Shown here in pieces: positions 5,724-7,562 of a stretch of DNA of 7,562 nt. Source of the DNA: Defluviicoccus sp. (lineage in GTDB: Bacteria; Pseudomonadota; Alphaproteobacteria; MPNO01); NCBI GenBank assembly GCA_028820945.1, contig JAPPHW010000307.1, positions 6,692-14,253 of the forward strand, in the 5' to 3' direction. The stretch's first letter is position 1. The number at the start of each line of letters is the position of its first letter. Made by a program: the position numbers and the translations under genes. Under the pieces are notes generated by a model, which was not told the origin of the DNA, did not search any database, and saw only the letters and a list, made by a program, of their open reading frames with translations.

Positions 5724-7404
5724 CCTGCCGCCCGGCCTGCTGCTGATCGTGGCCGCGCTCGCGATCCCGCTCCTGCCGGACGCGCTGCGCCGGGCCTGGA
5801 CGGTCGTCGTGCCCGCGGCGGGGCTCTGGGCGCTGATCGCGCTCGAGCCGGGAACCTATCTCGGCTTCACGTGGTTCGGCGCGGAATTCGTGCCGGTCCG
5901 CGTCGACAAGCTCAGCCTGATCTTCGGCTACGTCTTTCACATCGCGGCGATCGTCGGCGCGATATACGCGCTCCACGTTCGCGACACCGTGCAGCATGTC
6001 GCGGGCATGATGTACGCCGGCAGCGGCATCGGCGCCGTCTTCGCGGGCGATCTGGTCACGCTGTTCGTCTATTGGGAGGCGATGGCGATCACCTCCGTCT
6101 TCCTGGTCTGGGCGCGTGGCGGCGAGACCGCGTACCGCTCCGGGATGCGGTACCTGATCGTCCAGATCGTGTCCGGTGTGCTGCTGCTGTCGGGCGCGCT
6201 CCTGCAGGCCGAGCAGACCGGCTCGATCGCCTTCGACCGCATGGCGCTCGGCAACCTCGCGACCTGGCTGATCCTTCTCGCGTTCGGGATCAAATGCGCC
6301 TTCCCGTTCCTGCACAACTGGCTGCCCGACGCCTACCCCGAGGCGACGGTGACGGGAGCGGTGTTCCTGAGCGCTTTCACCACCAAGGCGGCGGTCTATG
6401 CACTGGCCCGCGGCTTTCCGGGCACCGAGATGCTGATCTATGTCGGGGCGGCGATGGCGGCGTTCCCGATCTTCTATGCGGTGATGGAGAACGATCTCCG
6501 CCGCACGCTCGCCTACAGCCTCAACAGCCAGCTTGGCTTCATGGTCGTCGGCATCGGCATCGGCACGCCGATGGCGCTCAACGGCGCGGTGGGACACGCA
6601 TTCGTTTCCACCCTCTACATGGCGCTGCTCTTCATGTCGATGGGGGCGGTCCTCTACCGGGCCGGCACGATCGAGGGCTCGGAACTGGGCGGGCTCTACA
6701 AGTCGATGCCGTTCACCACCGTCTTCTGCATCGTCGGCGCCGCCTCGATTGCCGCCTTTCCCCTGTTCTCCGGCTTCATCGCCAAGTCCTTGACGCTGTC
6801 CGCGGCCGGCTACGGGGGATATGTCGTCGTCTGGCTGACCCTGACGTTCGCTTCGGCCGGCGTGATCCACCATTCGGGCATGAAAATCCCCTACTTCGCC
6901 TTCTTCTCCCGCGATTCCGGCAAGCGCTGCAAGGAGGCCCCGCTCAACATGCTGATCGCGATGGGGGCGGCGGCGTTCCTCTGCATCGCGCTCGGGGTCT
7001 GGTCGCCGGCGCTCTATTCGATCCTGCCCCACGACGTCGACTACCGGCCCTATACGCCGAGCCACGTGATCGGCCAGCTGCAACTTCTGGCGTTCGCCGC
7101 GCTCGCGTTCGCGGTGCTGGTCCGCTACCGCATCTACCCGGCGGCGCTCAAGTCGATCGCCCTCGATTTCGACTGGACCTACCGCAGGGGCATCCCGACC
7201 CTGATCGGCGTGGTCTGGCCGGTCCTCTGGTCGGCATGGCAGGGCTTCCTGAGCGCGTTGGCGGGCGGGCTCCGGGCGGGTATCGGCGCGGCCATACGGC
7301 TTGCGGGTCCGGAGGCCACGCTCGCAAGAACCTGGCCGCTCGGCTCCACCACGCTATGGGTCGCGGTGCTGCTCGGCGGCTTCCTGCTGATCTACTATTT
7401 GTAG
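5713..7404 (+). CDS. Third Mrp antiporter module (divergent MrpD-like, C-terminally extended)
   Basis: A 563-residue member of the Proton_antipo_M family, longer than the other two copies by 60-70 residues. The core keeps the TM5 glutamate E122 (VYWEAMAITSVFLVW), the TM7 lysine K194 (FGIKCAFPFLHNWLPDAY), the TM8-region lysine (SAFTTKAAVYALAR) and a lysine in GFIAKSLTL. The TM10 element reads HAFVSTLYMALLF, where the other copies have NHALMKGALF and MHAFGKITLF, so the usual His and Lys are replaced by S299 and M303. After residue 430 come YRPYTPSHVIGQLQ, two or more extra helices and DFDWTYRRG, then a final helix ending at Leu563. ATG at 5713 overlaps the small upstream gene by 11 bases; GAGG at 5703-5706 is the ribosome binding site. 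The extension may contact another antiporter subunit laterally (inference). Confidence 0.92.
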   Translation: MIASLPPGLLLIVAALAIPLLPDALRRAWTVVVPAAGLWALIALEPGTYLGFTWFGAEFVPVRVDKLSLIFGYVFHIAAIVGAIYALHVRDTVQHVAGMMYAGSGIGAVFAGDLVTLFVYWEAMAITSVFLVWARGGETAYRSGMRYLIVQIVSGVLLLSGALLQAEQTGSIAFDRMALGNLATWLILLAFGIKCAFPFLHNWLPDAYPEATVTGAVFLSAFTTKAAVYALARGFPGTEMLIYVGAAMAAFPIFYAVMENDLRRTLAYSLNSQLGFMVVGIGIGTPMALNGAVGHAFVSTLYMALLFMSMGAVLYRAGTIEGSELGGLYKSMPFTTVFCIVGAASIAAFPLFSGFIAKSLTLSAAGYGGYVVVWLTLTFASAGVIHHSGMKIPYFAFFSRDSGKRCKEAPLNMLIAMGAAAFLCIALGVWSPALYSILPHDVDYRPYTPSHVIGQLQLLAFAALAFAVLVRYRIYPAALKSIALDFDWTYRRGIPTLIGVVWPVLWSAWQGFLSALAGGLRAGIGAAIRLAGPEATLARTWPLGSTTLWVAVLLGGFLLIYYL

Positions 7405-7433
7405 GCCGGGGAACCGATATTCCGGTTCCCGGC
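7405..7433 (+). terminator. GC-rich hairpin directly after the operon, possible terminator
   Basis: The arms GCCGGGGAACCG (7405-7416) and CGGTTCCCGGC (7423-7433) pair over 11 bp with one bulged G, around the loop ATATTC. The hairpin starts at the base right after the TAG of the third antiporter gene. No T-run follows (GCGACAGAATCCCC), so it is not a textbook intrinsic terminator. It could act with Rho or as an mRNA 3'-end stabiliser. Confidence is high for the inverted repeat and moderate for its function. Confidence 0.6.
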
Positions 7434-7529
7434 GCGACAGAATCCCCGTCGCCGTCCATTCTTCCGGTGCGAATCGAATTTCGGTAGGCTTCGGGACCGT
7501 ATCGAGCCGAAACCAGGGGAGCGCAATCG

Positions 7530-7562
7530 ATGGCGAGTCTGGTTCACGGATATCCCGGCACG
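7530..7562 (+). CDS. Start of a downstream gene, cut by the window end
   Basis: ATG at 7530 opens eleven codons (MASLVHGYPGT) that continue past the window. AGGGGAG at 7515-7521, spaced 8 nt, is a strong ribosome binding site and the main support. The roughly 100 bases of non-coding sequence and the hairpin before it suggest a separate transcription unit. The product cannot be identified from eleven residues. Confidence 0.55.
   Translation, partial: MASLVHGYPGT

Noticed and set aside
5605..7083. A 492-codon minus-strand open frame opposite the third antiporter gene, and a similar one at 3854-5002
   Set aside because: Same antisense composition artefact: repeated charged residues, no recognisable domain, no sensible ribosome binding context.
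2457..7404. Interpreting the three large subunits as NuoL/NuoM/NuoN of respiratory complex I
   Set aside because: No other nuo genes are present, and mrpE, F, G and B are exclusive to Mrp/Mbh-type complexes, so this is an antiporter-type operon.
5871..7487. A 538-codon plus-strand open frame overlapping the third antiporter gene in another phase
   Set aside because: The protein is Arg/Pro/His-rich without motifs and lies wholly over a strongly conserved gene; its length is due to high GC content.
7479..7512. A short inverted repeat TTTCGG/CCGAAA 22 bases apart before the last gene, as a possible operator
   Set aside because: Six-base arms at this distance are expected by chance in GC-rich DNA, and no supporting promoter elements could be recognised.

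Overview
The window is almost entirely one plus-strand operon for a multi-subunit Mrp/Mnh-type monovalent cation/proton antiporter, a membrane complex related to the proton-pumping arm of respiratory complex I. The sequence is GC-rich, with strong G/C preference at third codon positions, tight gene overlaps and occasional GTG/TTG starts. This fits a proteobacterium, most likely an alphaproteobacterium. That placement is inference from style; no rRNA or other taxonomic marker is present.

Layout, left to right: a C-rich tract at the window edge (1-16); mrpE (43-519); mrpF (519-785); mrpG (785-1129); a free-standing MrpA C-terminal module, i.e. MbhD/DUF4040 plus MbhE-like (about 1126-1686); mrpB (1683-2099); mrpC, NuoK-like (2101-2460); a first MrpD-like antiporter subunit (2457-3932); a second, MrpD/NuoL-like (3929-5440); a 90-residue two-helix membrane protein of unknown function (5451-5723); and a third, divergent MrpD-like subunit with a long C-terminal extension (5713-7404). 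A GC-rich hairpin at 7405-7433 closes the operon. About 100 bases later a strong ribosome binding site and ATG at 7530 begin a new gene that runs off the window.

The order E-F-G-(A C-terminus)-B-C-D differs from the classical mrpABCDEFG order. It matches the membrane arm of the archaeal membrane-bound hydrogenase (MbhA to MbhH), here with MbhD and MbhE fused and no hydrogenase or other redox gene visible. A full-length MrpA is absent from the window. Its C-terminal part is a separate gene, and three antiporter-like subunits stand where a canonical Mrp complex has two (MrpA N-terminus and MrpD). All three keep the TM5 glutamate and TM7 lysine of the family, but the third has lost a lysine in the TM10 region.

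The most notable local feature is the start of the MrpA C-terminal gene. The family-like N-terminus begins at an ATA codon (1126) inside an ATAA overlap, where the other junctions have ATGA or GTGA. A good Shine-Dalgarno sequence sits 8 nt upstream, and the first in-frame ATG (1162) would cut the first membrane helix in half. I did not find CRISPR arrays, tRNAs, rRNAs or mobile elements.
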